From Mucilaginibacter conchicola (GTDB lineage: Bacteria; Bacteroidota; Bacteroidia; Sphingobacteriales; Sphingobacteriaceae): a stretch of 64,000 bases of DNA. This document shows, in pieces, positions 42,748 to 52,885 of the stretch (its first letter is position 1; the number at the start of each line of letters is the position of its first letter). Under the pieces are notes generated by a model that saw only the letters and a program-made list of their open reading frames with translations, searched no databases and had not been told where the DNA came from. The stretch is from contig NZ_QWDC01000002.1 in assembly GCF_003432115.1 (NCBI RefSeq), forward strand, positions 744,001-808,000. The letters are read 5' to 3'. Both the position numbers and the translations under genes were made by a program.

Positions 42748-43389
42748 AGCTTTAGAAGCGTTATTATGCAGTATGCTTATATAATCCTCGCGCGGAATCA
42801 TACGTGCGCCAAGGCTCTCTAAATGCTCGGTATAAACCTGGCAATCTATTAAGCCGTAATTGGTATTCGTACAAAGCCATATCAGGGCAGTCTTTGAGGC
42901 ATTGCTTACCTTGCTGAACATGCTCTCGCCGCAAAATACGTTGCCGGCGTGTACACCGTAGAGGCCGCCAACCAACGCATCTCCCTGCCAAACTTCAACA
43001 GAATGTGCAAAGCCCAGTTTATGCAGCCCGGTGTAAGCTGCTTTCATATCTGTGGTTATCCATGTGCCATTTTGGCCTTCGCGGGGCGCGGCAGAGCAAT
43101 GTTCTATCACCTGTTCAAAAGCTTCATCAAAGGTTACTTTAAAAGTATCTGAACGTAATACCTTGCGCATTGATTTTGATACCTGCAACTCCCCGGGGAA
43201 AAGCACAAAACGCTCATGCGGCGAGTACCACAATATAGGATCATCATCGCTAAACCAAGGGAAGATGCCGTTACTGTAGGCCAGCAACAAACGCTCTGCC
43301 GAGAGGTCGCCGCCTACAGCAAGCAGGCCATCCTCTTCGGCCAGTGCCGGATCAGGAAAAAGCAAACGTTCATCAAGCCTGAAAATCAT
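42745..43389 (-). CDS. aat: Leucyl/phenylalanyl-tRNA-protein transferase
   Basis: 214 residues. Family blocks: [31 protein letters not shown] near the start, [47 protein letters not shown] and [19 protein letters not shown]. The enzyme adds Leu or Phe to proteins with N-terminal Arg or Lys, feeding the N-end rule pathway through ClpS and ClpAP. The stop is 12 bases before the ruvC start on the same strand. Confidence 0.95.
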   Translation of the reverse strand: MIFRLDERLLFPDPALAEEDGLLAVGGDLSAERLLLAYSNGIFPWFSDDDPILWYSPHERFVLFPGELQVSKSMRKVLRSDTFKVTFDEAFEQVIEHCSAAPREGQNGTWITTDMKAAYTGLHKLGFAHSVEVWQGDALVGGLYGVHAGNVFCGESMFSKVSNASKTALIWLCTNTNYGLIDCQVYTEHLESLGARMIPREDYISILHNNASKA

Positions 43390-43394
43390 CAGGG

Positions 43395-43402
43395 CAAAGG
43401 TA
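43395..43402 (-). promoter_or_regulatory. TAnnTTTG box of aat
   Basis: Reads TACCTTTG on the minus strand, ending five bases before the aat start codon. Confidence 0.5.
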
Positions 43403-43455
43403 TTGCATTTTCTTATCGGTTAAACCAATTAACATCAGCTTTGTCTTATTTAACA

Positions 43456-44844
43456 ATGAGCGAGTTAGAGAAAATAAAGCATTTATATGCCAGGGCAGGC
43501 TTTGGCTTAAATGCAGATAAACTGGCCGTTTACCAAAGGCTGTCGGTTAAACAGGCAGTGGATGAGTTATTTCGGTCATCGGCCACGTCGCAGTCGCTTG
43601 CCCTGGTCACAGAGAATGTTAACTATAAGATGGCTGATAAAGCCGACAAGGCAGATACGCTTACGCGTAAAATGTTTATGAAGCAGCAGCGCCAGTTAGA
43701 GCGCGACCTGAACATTGCCTGGATCAACCAGATGAGCAGTACTGAGTCGCAGTTGCGCGAGAAAATGGCCCTGTTTTGGCATAATCATTTTGCCTGCCGC
43801 ACGCAAAACCCATGGTATGCTCAACAGCTTAACAATATACAACGCGATAATGCCTTGGGCAATTTTAAGACCCTACTGATGCAGGTTTCGCAGTCGCCGG
43901 CCATGTTGCAGTTTTTGAACAACCAACAAAACAAGAAAGGCCACCCAAATGAGAATTTTGCCCGCGAGCTGATGGAGCTTTTTACCATTGGCCGTGGAAA
44001 TTATACCGAGCAGGATATCAAAGAATCGGCCCGCAGCTTTACCGGTTGGGGCTTTAATAACCGTGGCGAGTTTGTTACCCGCGCCCAACAGCATGACGAT
44101 GGCAGTAAAACCTTTATGGGCCAAACCGGCAATTTTAAGGGCGAGGACATCATCAATATACTCCTGCAGAAAAAGCAGACCGCTACCTTCCTTTGCACCA
44201 AACTATACCGCTACCTGGTAAATGATGTGCCCGATAAAACGCACGTTGCTGCCATGGCCGATGTATTGTACAAAGGCAATTACGAGATAAGTCCGTTATT
44301 AAAATTTGTGTTTACTGCTGATTGGTTTTACGCGCCTGCCAATACCGGCAACCTCATTAAATCGCCGGTCGACCTGATCGTAGGCCTTAACCGCCAGTTT
44401 TATATTACCTACAATAACCCCGATGTGATGATGCAGTTTCAACGCGCTTTGGGGCAGGTATTATTTTATCCGCCAAACGTGGCCGGCTGGCCGGGGGGCA
44501 AAAACTGGATAGACAGCTCATCGCTGATGGTGAGGCTGAAGATACCTTCAACTGTGCTGAACGATGGCGTAATAGATTTCCACGGCAAAGCCGACCCAGA
44601 GGACGAAGCGTTTTTAGCGGCCATGCCTAACCGCAAGCCGCAGGCTAAAACGCAGGCCCAAACCATTGCCGATTGGGATAAGTTCCTTGCCGGTATTCCT
44701 AAAGGGACCACGAAAGAACAGATAGCTGATATGCTGCTTTCCCCCGCCATTACCAATAGTTTAAAAGCTGTTATCACACAATCGGCTGATGTTAAATCGA
44801 TGGTGGTTGAACTGGTATCAACCCCCGAATATCAATTGTGCTAA
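43456..44844 (+). CDS. DUF1800 domain protein
   Basis: 462 residues from MSELEKIKHLYARAGFG. The DUF1800 pattern is clear: KMALFWHNHFACRTQN, MLQFLNNQQNKKGHPNENFARELMELFTIG, YTEQDIKESARSFTGWGF and QVLFYPPNVAGWPGGKNWIDSS. There is no clear signal peptide in this start. The function of the family is unknown; members are nearly always encoded with a DUF1501 protein, as here (two bases downstream). Earlier in-frame starts run through the divergent aat gene and are rejected. Confidence 0.9.
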   Translation: MSELEKIKHLYARAGFGLNADKLAVYQRLSVKQAVDELFRSSATSQSLALVTENVNYKMADKADKADTLTRKMFMKQQRQLERDLNIAWINQMSSTESQLREKMALFWHNHFACRTQNPWYAQQLNNIQRDNALGNFKTLLMQVSQSPAMLQFLNNQQNKKGHPNENFARELMELFTIGRGNYTEQDIKESARSFTGWGFNNRGEFVTRAQQHDDGSKTFMGQTGNFKGEDIINILLQKKQTATFLCTKLYRYLVNDVPDKTHVAAMADVLYKGNYEISPLLKFVFTADWFYAPANTGNLIKSPVDLIVGLNRQFYITYNNPDVMMQFQRALGQVLFYPPNVAGWPGGKNWIDSSSLMVRLKIPSTVLNDGVIDFHGKADPEDEAFLAAMPNRKPQAKTQAQTIADWDKFLAGIPKGTTKEQIADMLLSPAITNSLKAVITQSADVKSMVVELVSTPEYQLC

Positions 44845-44846
44845 CC

Positions 44847-46043
44847 ATGAAAAGACGCGATTTTTTAAAGAACAGTGCGCTGGCATCCGGTGCGTTTCTT
44901 ATACCATCTTTCCTGAAACCCTTTGAGGCCATGGCTTCAAACGAGCTGAGCGGGTTTAAAAACCTGGTGATCATTCAGCTATCTGGCGGTAACGACGGCT
45001 TGAATACCATTGTGCCTTACGGCAACGATATCTATTACCAAAAACGTAATACCATTGCCATACAACCCACCGAACTGGTTAAGCTGAATGATATGCAGGC
45101 ACTTAACCCCAATCTCTCGGCACTAAAAGAACTTTATGACCAGGGTTGGATGAGCATTATCAATTCGGTAGGCTACCCCAATCCCGATAGGTCGCATTTC
45201 CGTTCTATGGATATTTGGCAAACGGGCAGCTCATCAGACCAGTTTTTAACCACTGGTTGGATTGGCCGTTACCTTGATGCCAACTGCGCCGTTAACAAAG
45301 ACCCATACACTGCCGTTGAGGTTGATGATACCCTGTCATTAGCCATGAAGGGTGCCAAAATGAAAGGTATTGCTGTACAAAATCCGGCCAAGCTTTATAA
45401 AAACACCCGCGAGCCATTCTTTAAAGAACTGGTAGATGAACACGACGCGCATTTGAATGAGGATAACCTGGGCTATTTGTACAAAACCATGATAGAGACC
45501 TACTCATCGGCCAATTATATACAGCAAACCTCGAAAACATACAACACCACTGCACAGTACCCGCAAACAGCTTTTGCCGGTCAGTTGAAAAGTGTGGCGA
45601 AGTTCATCAACTCGGGTTTAAAAACGAGAGTTTACTATGTATCGCTAAGCGGTTTTGATACGCATACTACACAGTTAAACCAACAGGGCCGCCAGTTGAA
45701 AATTTATGGCGATGCCGTGGCAGCGTTTGTTAAAGACCTGAAACAAACCGGCAAGCTTGATGATACCCTGGTGATGACCTTCTCAGAATTCGGCCGTCGC
45801 GTTGAGCAAAACGCCAGCAACGGCACCGACCACGGCACAGCCAACAATGTAATGCTGTTTGGCGGCAAGCTTAAAAAACAAGGCATCTACAACAATGCCC
45901 CCAATCTGGCCCAACTGGATAACGGCGACCTGAAATATGAGATCGATTTCAGGAATGTGTACGCCACATTATTGGATAAATGGCTTAATGTAAATAACAG
46001 CAGCGTATTGAATAGTGGGTTTAAGGGGTTGGATTTTGTGTAA
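44847..46043 (+). CDS. DUF1501 protein with Tat-like signal peptide
   Basis: 398 residues from MKRRDFLKNS. The Tat-like signal (RRDFLK, then ALASGAFLIPSFLKP) indicates export of a folded, perhaps cofactor-bearing protein. DUF1501 blocks follow: VIIQLSGGNDGLNTIVPYGND, YPNPDRSHFRSMDIWQTG, VYYVSLSGFDTHTTQLNQQGRQL and TFSEFGRRVEQNASNGTDHGTANNVMLFG. The fold belongs to the alkaline-phosphatase/sulfatase-like group. Two bases separate it from the DUF1800 gene. The role of the pair is not known; the DHG and FDTH blocks suggest a metal site. Confidence 0.9.
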   Translation: MKRRDFLKNSALASGAFLIPSFLKPFEAMASNELSGFKNLVIIQLSGGNDGLNTIVPYGNDIYYQKRNTIAIQPTELVKLNDMQALNPNLSALKELYDQGWMSIINSVGYPNPDRSHFRSMDIWQTGSSSDQFLTTGWIGRYLDANCAVNKDPYTAVEVDDTLSLAMKGAKMKGIAVQNPAKLYKNTREPFFKELVDEHDAHLNEDNLGYLYKTMIETYSSANYIQQTSKTYNTTAQYPQTAFAGQLKSVAKFINSGLKTRVYYVSLSGFDTHTTQLNQQGRQLKIYGDAVAAFVKDLKQTGKLDDTLVMTFSEFGRRVEQNASNGTDHGTANNVMLFGGKLKKQGIYNNAPNLAQLDNGDLKYEIDFRNVYATLLDKWLNVNNSSVLNSGFKGLDFV

Positions 46044-46049
46044 AAAAAG

Positions 46050-46180
46050 CTGTCATTTCGAGTGAGCAGAGGGTAGGCCCAAAAGCGTGGGAGCGACGAG
46101 AAATCTTCTACGTGTGATTGGCTACGTAAGTGCTGCGCGTAGAAGATTTCTCCTCGCTGCCGCTTGTTCGAAATGACAGG
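46050..46180. repeat. CTGTCATTTCGA long inverted repeat
   Basis: Ends CTGTCATTTCGA (46050-46061) and TCGAAATGACAG (46169-46180). Inner arms GAGAAATCTTCTACG (46098-46112) and CGTAGAAGATTTCTC (46138-46152) are perfect. A relative of the CGTCATTGCGAG family. Confidence 0.85.
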
Positions 46181-46193
46181 GTGGAATATAAAA

Positions 46194-46224
46194 AAGCCCC
46201 GATTGAATATCAATCGGGGCTTTC
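46194..46224 (-). terminator. Terminator of glnS
   Basis: AAAGCCCCGATTG (46194-46206) pairs with CAATCGGGGCTTT (46212-46224). On the minus strand the stem runs into six T residues. It may also stop transcripts from the DUF1501 side. Confidence 0.9.
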
Positions 46225-46238
46225 ATTTATCAACTGAA

Positions 46239-47897
<1,659 letters not shown>

Positions 47898-47915
47898 GAT
47901 GTTGGTAACAGGGTG

Positions 47916-47923
47916 CAAAAGTA
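47916..47923 (-). promoter_or_regulatory. TAnnTTTG box of glnS
   Basis: Reads TACTTTTG on the minus strand, 18 bases before the start codon. Confidence 0.5.
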
Positions 47924-48023
47924 CGTATATATGAGCTGTTATCGCAAAAAATTGCGGTGGAATGGAAAAATCTTTCACTTGAATACCAATTGATTATCTG
48001 TTCGGCGAAAAATTTTGCGAATA

Positions 48024-48049
48024 ATTTTGCGAATAATTATTCGCAAAAT
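48024..48049. promoter_or_regulatory. 26-bp perfect palindrome, possible operator
   Basis: The half-site ATTTTGCGAATAA is followed by its exact reverse complement. A direct copy of the half-site (TTTTGCGAATA) lies just before it at 48013-48023. It sits between divergent glnS and the B12-binding domain gene. Confidence 0.4.
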
Positions 48050-48077
48050 CTACGCGGCAACACCGTTCTCACGAAAT

Positions 48078-48170
48078 CGTCATTGCGAGCGTTAGCGTGG
48101 CAATCCCCGACTTACAGAGCGGTTCTGCATATCGGGGATTGCCACGTCGCTGTCGCTCCTCGCAATGACG
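48078..48170. repeat. CGTCATTGCGAG long inverted repeat, copy 4
   Basis: Ends CGTCATTGCGAG and CTCGCAATGACG, inner arms GTGGCAATCCCCGA and TCGGGGATTGCCAC. It ends 43 bases before the next start codon. Confidence 0.88.
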
Positions 48171-48213
48171 CCATAGAGAAAATTTCCTACATTTACCAAA
48201 ACCAATCATCGCT

Positions 48214-48630
48214 ATGAGCCAGTTTAACCGACCCATACGTGTGTTAGTTGCCAAGGTTGGCCTTGACGGGCATGACCGTGGCGCGCGCATTATTGCTACA
48301 TCGCTGCGCGATGCCGGTATGGAAGTAATATACACCGGCCTGCGCCAAACGCCCGAAATGGTGGTGAATACGGCCTTGCAAGAGGATGTTGATGCTATCG
48401 GTATCAGCATACTATCAGGCGCGCACATGACGGTTTTTCCAAAAGTTTTGGCCCTAATAAAAGAAAAACAGATGGACGACGTTTTGCTTACAGGCGGGGG
48501 CATCATCCCGGCTGATGATATGGCCGAACTGAAACAAATGGGTGTGGGCGAACTCTTCCCGCCGGGTACCAGCACCCAGGATATTGTAAAATACATTACC
48601 GATTGGGTGCACACCCACCGTAATTTCTAA
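48214..48630 (+). CDS. Stand-alone cobalamin-binding domain (methylmalonyl-CoA mutase C-terminal type)
   Basis: 138 residues covering one B12-binding domain and nothing else. The base-off/His-on signature is complete: [21 protein letters not shown], with the lower-ligand His, then [14 protein letters not shown] and [12 protein letters not shown]. The domain carries adenosylcobalamin for carbon-skeleton mutases of the methylmalonyl-CoA or 2-hydroxyisobutyryl-CoA type, whose large subunit must be encoded elsewhere. It lies 17 bases before a crotonase gene, so the two are probably one transcript in CoA-ester metabolism. Confidence 0.92.
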   Translation: MSQFNRPIRVLVAKVGLDGHDRGARIIATSLRDAGMEVIYTGLRQTPEMVVNTALQEDVDAIGISILSGAHMTVFPKVLALIKEKQMDDVLLTGGGIIPADDMAELKQMGVGELFPPGTSTQDIVKYITDWVHTHRNF

Positions 48631-48647
48631 AAACGAATACTAATACC

Positions 48648-49430
48648 ATGGAATTTGAGCACATTACCGTTGAAACCACCGGTCGCATCCGTTATATTAC
48701 TATAGACCGTGAAAAGAAGCTGAACGCTTTAAACCGTTTTACCCTTGCCGAACTGTACGATGCATTTACTAAAGCCTTTGCCGACCCTGCCGTTGGCGGT
48801 ATTATACTTACCGGTAAAGGTGTAAAAGCCTTTGTGGCCGGTGCCGATATTGTAGAGTTTGAAGGCCTTGGTTACGAAGGCGGTAAAGAGATTGCCCAAC
48901 GCGGGCAAACCACCGTTTTTGATTTGATAGCCAACGGGCCTAAGCCGGTTATTGCGGCTGTTAATGGTTTTGCTTTAGGCGGCGGACTGGAACTGGCCAT
49001 GGCCTGCCACATCCGCGTAGCGTCTGATAATGCCAAAATGGGCCTGCCAGAAGTTACTCTGGGTTTAATACCCGGATACGGTGGCACCCAGCGCCTTACC
49101 CAACTGGTTGGCCGTGGCAAAGCCCTTGAAATGATCATGACGGCAGATATGCTTACTGCAGCCGATGCTTTACAGATAGGCTTGGTGAACCATGTTGTTT
49201 CTCTGGATGACCTGCTGCTAAAAGCCGAAGAGATCATGAACAAGATCCTCACCCGCTCGCCGCTGGCTGTAGCAGCAGCAATACGCGCCGTAAATGCCGG
49301 CCTTGCAGATAGCACCACCGGTTACACTACCGAGATAGAAGAGTTTGGCAAATGCTTCGGCACGCCCGATTTTGTTGAGGGTGTATCAGCGTTCTTAGAA
49401 AAACGCCCGCCAAATTTTACAGGGAAATAA
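48648..49430 (+). CDS. Enoyl-CoA hydratase/isomerase (crotonase family)
   Basis: 260 residues. Oxyanion-hole blocks are AFVAGADIVEF and NGFALGGGLELAMACHIRVA. Both catalytic Glu positions of hydratases are present, in GGGLELAMACH and MGLPEVTLGLIPGYGGTQRL. It should add water to enoyl-CoA, as in fatty or branched-chain acid breakdown. It follows the B12-binding domain by 17 bases and ends at its own terminator. Confidence 0.92.
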   Translation: MEFEHITVETTGRIRYITIDREKKLNALNRFTLAELYDAFTKAFADPAVGGIILTGKGVKAFVAGADIVEFEGLGYEGGKEIAQRGQTTVFDLIANGPKPVIAAVNGFALGGGLELAMACHIRVASDNAKMGLPEVTLGLIPGYGGTQRLTQLVGRGKALEMIMTADMLTAADALQIGLVNHVVSLDDLLLKAEEIMNKILTRSPLAVAAAIRAVNAGLADSTTGYTTEIEEFGKCFGTPDFVEGVSAFLEKRPPNFTGK

Positions 49431-49449
49431 GAGATACCAATTATTGTAG

Positions 49450-49474
49450 AGACGCGATACTTCGCGTCTTTTTT
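49450..49474 (+). terminator. Terminator after the crotonase gene
   Basis: AGACGCG pairs with CGCGTCT around a 6-base loop, followed by TTTTT. Confidence 0.88.
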
Positions 49475-49522
49475 GCTTTATATGTGTCTCCACACTTCGT
49501 AATCACGCAGTTTAAAGAAATC

Positions 49523-50065
49523 CTAATAATGCCCCGCATTAAGTCTCCGCCGTTGGAAGGCTGTTATTGCATTACCTATGGCGTTAATGATACCGCCAAC
49601 TAACAAGCCTTTCAGCAGCAAAAACCACAAGTAGGTGTAAAGTTGATCTACAAGCTCTTCTGTCTTGATCCCATAATTGTAAACAACGCAAAACTCAACA
49701 AACCAACCAATATGCATGAGAACCGACATAGCCAGCAACATATATTTATTGCGACCGGCCTTTTTGAACAGCAATGACAGCGGAAATATCGTATTAGGTA
49801 TTATTGTCAGATAAAACATATATACATCCGGGCCATTGACCTCATCAAAAAGATCAGATATACCTTTAGGATCAAATAAGTCTGATACGTATCTGCCAAT
49901 GTTTAACACTGCATACGAAATCATTACCCATCTCATAATTTCCAGAGTATTGCGTATATCAGTTTTGAAAAGCTTACCGGCAATAATCACAGATAGGATG
50001 CTTATGAATAGCCCCCTTATAAAAAGATCATTTATAAAGCTGATAAGGACGTGATAAGATTCCAT
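49523..50065 (-). CDS. Membrane protein of unknown function
   Basis: 180 residues, not recognised. Four to five membrane helices (about 10-26, 42-60, 80-100, 108-128 and 145-165) with short charged loops such as YVSDLFDPKGISDLFDEVNG. The C-terminal tail is basic (QRRRLNAGHY). It stands alone and convergent to the crotonase gene, followed by a 332-base gap on its start side. Confidence 0.7.
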   Translation of the reverse strand: MESYHVLISFINDLFIRGLFISILSVIIAGKLFKTDIRNTLEIMRWVMISYAVLNIGRYVSDLFDPKGISDLFDEVNGPDVYMFYLTIIPNTIFPLSLLFKKAGRNKYMLLAMSVLMHIGWFVEFCVVYNYGIKTEELVDQLYTYLWFLLLKGLLVGGIINAIGNAITAFQRRRLNAGHY

Positions 50066-50397
50066 GATCTAAAATTAATCAGAATTTTCCGGAAAAGAAC
50101 CTTTATCAGGCCTGCTTAAAAATGCATTAAGATAATATTAACTCGTGTTAGATAAATGTTAATTCGATCGCTTTTGCGTCAACCACACTTTAAGCCATAA
50201 ACTTGCCGAAACCTGCTTTTTCATCTCAATTTCACCGTTTTCTGACACTGGTTTGACTAATTAACATTGAAAGTCAAAATTAAAATGTTGTTAATCAAAC
50301 GATTGAATAATCGTGACAATAGGATGAAAAATCGAATACTATTTGGTGCTTTACTTTGCCCCGTGCTTAAGAGAAACAGCACATACTTAAATTTAAT
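50066..50397. other. AT-rich gap before the outer-membrane protein gene
   Basis: No coding frame. Contains weak inverted repeats (ATTAACATT with AATGTTGTTAAT, CGATTgaatAATCG) and presumably the promoters of both flanking genes. No exact TAnnTTTG box is seen. Confidence 0.4.
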
Positions 50398-50982
50398 ATG
50401 ATCATGAAAAGTACATTAAAAATCGCAGCATTAGTTTTAGCATTCGCAGGTTTATCATACTCTGCTAAAGCTCAAACAACCCCAACCACTACTTCTACTA
50501 CTACAACTACAAACAGCGGTATACGCTACAGCATTGGTGTTGAAACAGGTATCCCTATCGGTGATTTCAAAGATTTCCACAAATGGAACCTTGGTGGTTC
50601 GGTACAGGCAGACATTCCTGTTGCTCAGCAATTGTTCGTAACAGTTAATGCTGGTTTCAACAACTTCTTTGGTAAAACCATTGCAGGTGTTGATGTTCCA
50701 AACATTCAATTGATCCCGGTTAAAGCTGGTCTTAAATTCTTCCCTGTACAAAACTTCTATGTACAAGGTGAAGCTGGTGCAGCGTTCTTGTTAAACAAAG
50801 ATGTTTACAATGATAAATCAACTGCGTTTGTATGGGCTCCTCAAGTTGGTGTTCAATTCCCGGTTAGCGCAAGCGGTAACTTCATTGATGCAGGTATCCG
50901 TTACGAATCAACCAGCAACTTTGTAAGCAACGTAAACAGCAAAGCTCAATTCCTGGGCCTGCGTTTAGCTTACGGTTTCTAA
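50398..50982 (+). CDS. Outer-membrane beta-barrel protein (OmpW/porin-like)
   Basis: 194 residues; a second possible start is Met3 at 50404. Signal peptide (about 1-25, ending YSAKAQ), then a Thr-rich linker (TTPTTTSTTTTTNSG) and an eight-stranded barrel: IRYSIGVETGIPIGDF, GGSVQADIPVAQQLFVTVNAGFNNF, KAGLKFFPVQNFYVQGEAGAAF, ending FLGLRLAYGF with terminal Phe. Codon use is strongly biased to a few codons (GTT, AAC, GCT), which suggests high expression. Function unknown. Single-gene unit with a strong terminator. Confidence 0.88.
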   Translation: MIMKSTLKIAALVLAFAGLSYSAKAQTTPTTTSTTTTTNSGIRYSIGVETGIPIGDFKDFHKWNLGGSVQADIPVAQQLFVTVNAGFNNFFGKTIAGVDVPNIQLIPVKAGLKFFPVQNFYVQGEAGAAFLLNKDVYNDKSTAFVWAPQVGVQFPVSASGNFIDAGIRYESTSNFVSNVNSKAQFLGLRLAYGF

Positions 50983-51017
50983 GCAAAGTATAATCCTATA
51001 AAAACAACAACAATTGA

Positions 51018-51049
51018 AAAAGGGAGACTTTAACAGTCTCCCTTTTTTT
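51018..51049 (+). terminator. Terminator of the outer-membrane protein gene
   Basis: AAAGGGAGACT pairs with AGTCTCCCTTT around a 5-base loop, followed by a T run. Confidence 0.93.
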
Positions 51050-51161
51050 GTTTAACGTCAAATTTTCCCTATAATTAACTAATTAAGAATAATTCTAATA
51101 ACTTAGCCAATGTTTGTATCTTAATGCAAGCAATCACATTTACCGGTCCAGTTAGTACTAT

Positions 51162-52595
51162 ATGAAGAAAATACTCATCATAGACGATGAAGTGAACGTA
51201 GGGTTATTACTCTCAAAATTTTTAACCCGTAACGGCTTCGAAGTAAGTACCGCCGCCAATGGCAGCGCGGGGATGGAATGCCTTAAAAAAGAAGAGTACG
51301 ACCTGGTGTTGTGCGATTTCAGGCTTGAGGATACCGATGGGCGCGAAATGCTGAAGAGCATTAAATCGCTTTACCCAAAAACCGGTGTAATTATTATAAC
51401 CGGCTACTCTGATATTAAGATGGCCGTTGAACTGATAAAGATGGGCGCGTATGATTATATCACCAAGCCCCTTTATCCTGATGAGATCCTGATCACCATT
51501 ACTAAGGCCATTGAAACCCAGTATGCCTTACAGGAAAGTGCACCTGCAGATTATACCAATCAGGCCAAGCCGGCTACCCCTAAAGAAATTAAGAAGCAGG
51601 TTTTAACCGGCGAATTTGTGGTGGGTACCAGCAAGGCGTCAAAAGACCTTTACAGGCAAATTGAGCTGGTAGCACCAACTAATTACAGCGTTATCATATT
51701 AGGCGAAAGCGGCACCGGTAAAGAATCGGTTGCTAAAAGCATACACATGAACAGCCACCGCGCCAACCAGCCCTTTGTGGCTATGGACTGCGGATCGTTA
51801 ACCAAAGAGCTGGCTGCAAGTGAGTTTTTCGGGCATGAGAAAGGCTCGTTCACCGGTGCGTTATACACCAAGATAGGCCATTTTGAAATGGCTAACGGTG
51901 GCACCCTTTTCCTTGATGAGGTGGGTAACCTGTCGTACGAGATACAGGCCGCTTTGCTGCGTACCGTACAGGAGCGCAAGGTGAAACGTATAGGCAGCAC
52001 CAAAGAGATTGATCTGGATGTGCGCATCATCATTGCTACCAACGAGAACCTGCAGGAAGGCATCAACAAAGGCCGTTTCCGCGAGGATCTTTACCATCGC
52101 TTTAATGAGTTCAGCATATTTATGCCGCCATTGCGCGATAGGGGTAACGATATCATGATGCTGGCCGAGCACTTTTTGAAAGTAGCCAACCAGGAGCTTG
52201 ACCGTAACGTGAGCAGTTTCTCGCCCGATGTGGTGGAGTGTTTTATGAACTACCGCTGGCAGGGTAACATCCGCGAGTTGAAGAACGTGGTACGCCGTGC
52301 TACCTTGCTTACCGAGGGTAACGAGATAGCCATGAAAACCCTTCCGCTGGAGATCTCTAACTACCGTGTGTCGGGGTTGGAAGCAAGCTCATCGGCATCG
52401 GCATCATCAACATCCGGCGCAGCCGAAACAAAGGACACTAAACACGACCTTAAAAATGCCGCCCTTGGCGCCGAGCACGAAACCATTTTACGTGTGCTGC
52501 GCGAGGTGAATTTTAACAAGACCAAAGCTGCCGAGATCTTAAACATCGACCGCAAAACGCTTTACAATAAGATGAAGGCCATTAACCTGAAATAA
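51162..52595 (+). CDS. Sigma-54-dependent response regulator (NtrC family)
   Basis: 477 residues. Receiver domain (1-120) with phospho-acceptor Asp52 in LCDFRLEDTDG. AAA+ domain (about 150-380) with Walker A GESGTGKES (181-189), Walker B GTLFLDEVGN and the sigma-54 contact loop reading GSFTGA (228-233) instead of GAFTGA. After a Ser/Ala linker, a Fis-type helix-turn-helix closes the protein (FNKTKAAEILNIDRKTLYNKMKAI). It should activate sigma-54 promoters after phosphorylation. No full histidine kinase is adjacent; instead a 69-residue protein follows after two bases. Confidence 0.95.
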   Translation: MKKILIIDDEVNVGLLLSKFLTRNGFEVSTAANGSAGMECLKKEEYDLVLCDFRLEDTDGREMLKSIKSLYPKTGVIIITGYSDIKMAVELIKMGAYDYITKPLYPDEILITITKAIETQYALQESAPADYTNQAKPATPKEIKKQVLTGEFVVGTSKASKDLYRQIELVAPTNYSVIILGESGTGKESVAKSIHMNSHRANQPFVAMDCGSLTKELAASEFFGHEKGSFTGALYTKIGHFEMANGGTLFLDEVGNLSYEIQAALLRTVQERKVKRIGSTKEIDLDVRIIIATNENLQEGINKGRFREDLYHRFNEFSIFMPPLRDRGNDIMMLAEHFLKVANQELDRNVSSFSPDVVECFMNYRWQGNIRELKNVVRRATLLTEGNEIAMKTLPLEISNYRVSGLEASSSASASSTSGAAETKDTKHDLKNAALGAEHETILRVLREVNFNKTKAAEILNIDRKTLYNKMKAINLK

Positions 52596-52597
52596 TT

Positions 52598-52807
52598 ATG
52601 GCAGGCCAAGAGCGACAGGATCCGGAGCAGGATGAAGAGTTTTTAAGGCTAAGGCATGATATCCGCAACCAGCTATCAAACATACAACTGGCATTGGCCG
52701 GCCTGGAGTTTGAATGCAGCAGCGCCGAAGAAGATCTGGCACTTTACATCAGCAGCATAGCCGAGTCTGCAAAGAAGATAGATAAGCTGCTGGGCGAGTA
52801 CAAATAA
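52598..52807 (+). CDS. Orphan histidine-phosphoacceptor-like helical protein
   Basis: 69 residues. Residues 14-45 read EFLRLRHDIRNQLSNIQLAL and resemble the H box of a histidine-kinase dimerisation (DHp) domain, with His20 as the candidate phospho-site followed by the usual acidic residue. The second half (EEDLALYISSIAESAKKIDKLLGEYK) could be the second DHp helix. There is no ATPase domain. It starts two bases after the sigma-54 response regulator and ends at a terminator, so the two form a pair. It may pass phosphate to the regulator or act as a phosphate sink. The match is by eye and needs a profile test. Confidence 0.75.
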   Translation: MAGQERQDPEQDEEFLRLRHDIRNQLSNIQLALAGLEFECSSAEEDLALYISSIAESAKKIDKLLGEYK

Positions 52808-52815
52808 ATTACCAC

Positions 52816-52844
52816 AAAGCGCTAAACTTTTTGGCGCTTTTTTG
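52816..52844 (+). terminator. Terminator of the sigma-54 regulator pair
   Basis: AAAGCGC (52816-52822) pairs with GCGCTTT (52834-52840), followed by T residues. Confidence 0.8.
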
Positions 52845-52885
52845 TTTTATAGCAAACACATAAAGCTTTACGGGGATACGGGGGC

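Noticed and set aside
43216..43455. N-terminal extension of the DUF1800 protein
   Set aside because: It would be antisense to aat; the family start fits MSELEKIKHLYARAGFG.
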